Source: Ectopseudomonas mendocina | Lineage (GTDB): Bacteria; Pseudomonadota; Gammaproteobacteria; Pseudomonadales; Pseudomonadaceae | Direction: 5' to 3' | Assembly: GCF_016008875.1 (NCBI RefSeq) | Contig: NZ_JADTQG010000012.1 | Span: 1 to 64,000 of the forward strand | DNA: 64,000 nucleotides | In this document: piece by piece, positions 63,614 through 64,000 of the stretch | How positions within the stretch are numbered: the first letter of the stretch is position 1 | How the letters are laid out: every line of letters begins with the position of its first letter | Translations under genes and position numbers: made by a program | Notes under the pieces: generated by a model | Told to the model about the DNA's origin: nothing | What the model saw: the letters and a program-made list of their open reading frames with translations, nothing else | Databases searched by the model: none

Positions 63614-64000
63614 ATGACGCGTACCCACACAACGGTTTTCGTTCTTGTCGCAATCGTGGCCCTGGTGCTGGGGCTAACCGTCAACAAGGTGCTCAGCAGC
63701 AAGAGCCAGGGCGACCCGGCGGCGTTGCTCGATGCCGGTATCGTCCTGCTGCCGCAGAGCCGAAGCCTGCCGGCGCTGAGCCTGGTCGATCAGGACGGCA
63801 AGGAAGTCGCGGTCGATCAGCTCAAGGGCGACTGGAAGCTGCTGTTCTTCGGTTATACCTTCTGCCCGGACATCTGCCCGGCCACCCTGGCCCAGCTGCG
63901 CCAGTTGCAGGGACAGTTACCCGAAGAAACCCGCGCTCGTCTCGAGGTAGTGATGGTCAGCGTCGACCCGCACCGCGACACGCCGGAGCAGTTGAGCAAG
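63614..64000 (+). CDS. SCO1/SenC family copper chaperone (truncated by window end)
   Basis: The first 129 codons of a SCO protein are visible; the gene runs off the window. An N-terminal helix (FVLVAIVALVLGLTV) anchors a thioredoxin-fold domain with FGYTFCPDICPATL, giving copper-binding C84-x3-C88. The distal copper-binding His lies beyond the edge. SCO proteins load CuA in CoxB. It starts eight bases after cyoE. Confidence 0.92.
   Translation, partial: MTRTHTTVFVLVAIVALVLGLTVNKVLSSKSQGDPAALLDAGIVLLPQSRSLPALSLVDQDGKEVAVDQLKGDWKLLFFGYTFCPDICPATLAQLRQLQGQLPEETRARLEVVMVSVDPHRDTPEQLSK

Overview
The window is chromosomal DNA from a gammaproteobacterium, almost certainly a Pseudomonas. The G+C is high and genes are closely packed. 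Several blocks keep the gene order familiar from P. aeruginosa: purE-purK beside an adhA-type alcohol dehydrogenase, a LysR gene divergent from aspA, norCBD with nirP-nirO-nirQ-nirM and dnr, and the coxBA-ctaG-coxC-SURF1-ctaA-ctaB-sco locus. A nirK/nirV nitrite reductase instead of nirS argues against P. aeruginosa itself; the P. mendocina/oleovorans group is a reasonable guess, but that is inference.

Layout. (1) 0.2-11.6 kb is an iron-uptake island: three intact TonB-dependent receptors, all with an N-terminal signalling domain, two FecI-FecR sigma/anti-sigma pairs, and the decayed C-terminus of a fourth receptor. (2) 11.7-24 kb is mixed core genome: dodecin, an SDR pseudogene, SpmAB-like membrane protein, Ivy lysozyme inhibitor with small membrane proteins, YciA thioesterase, a TakP-type TRAP transporter, a sugar-phosphate mutarotase and purEK. 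(3) 24-33 kb holds alcohol dehydrogenase, two exported proteins of unknown function, an AraC regulator, and a polyamine-like module (acetylpolyamine amidohydrolase, SpuD/PotF-like binding protein, gamma-glutamyltransferase) followed by a vestigial second copy of the binding-protein tail. (4) 33-37 kb: LysR, aspartase and a dicarboxylate/amino-acid symporter. (5) 37-48 kb is a denitrification cluster: norD-norB-norC, nirP-nirO-nirQ, nirM, a REP-associated transposase with its REPINs, nirV-nirK, and two Crp/Fnr regulators (one is Dnr) with DnrP. (6) 48-55 kb: XRE regulator and alanine symporter, asparaginase, glutaminase, RidA, GNAT and AEC transporter. (7) 55.8-64 kb: the aa3-type cytochrome c oxidase operon with its heme A and copper assembly factors, cut by the window end inside sco.

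The genes form two respiratory systems, aerobic (cox) and nitrite/NO reduction (nirK, nor). FNR/DNR-type palindromes lie upstream of norC, nirM/nirQ and, more weakly, nirK and the alcohol dehydrogenase. Many intergenic spaces carry short palindromic repeats of at least four families. The most striking non-coding structure is the RAYT gene followed by two nearly identical 100-base REPINs inside the denitrification cluster. No tRNA, rRNA, CRISPR array, prophage or insertion sequence with terminal repeats was seen.
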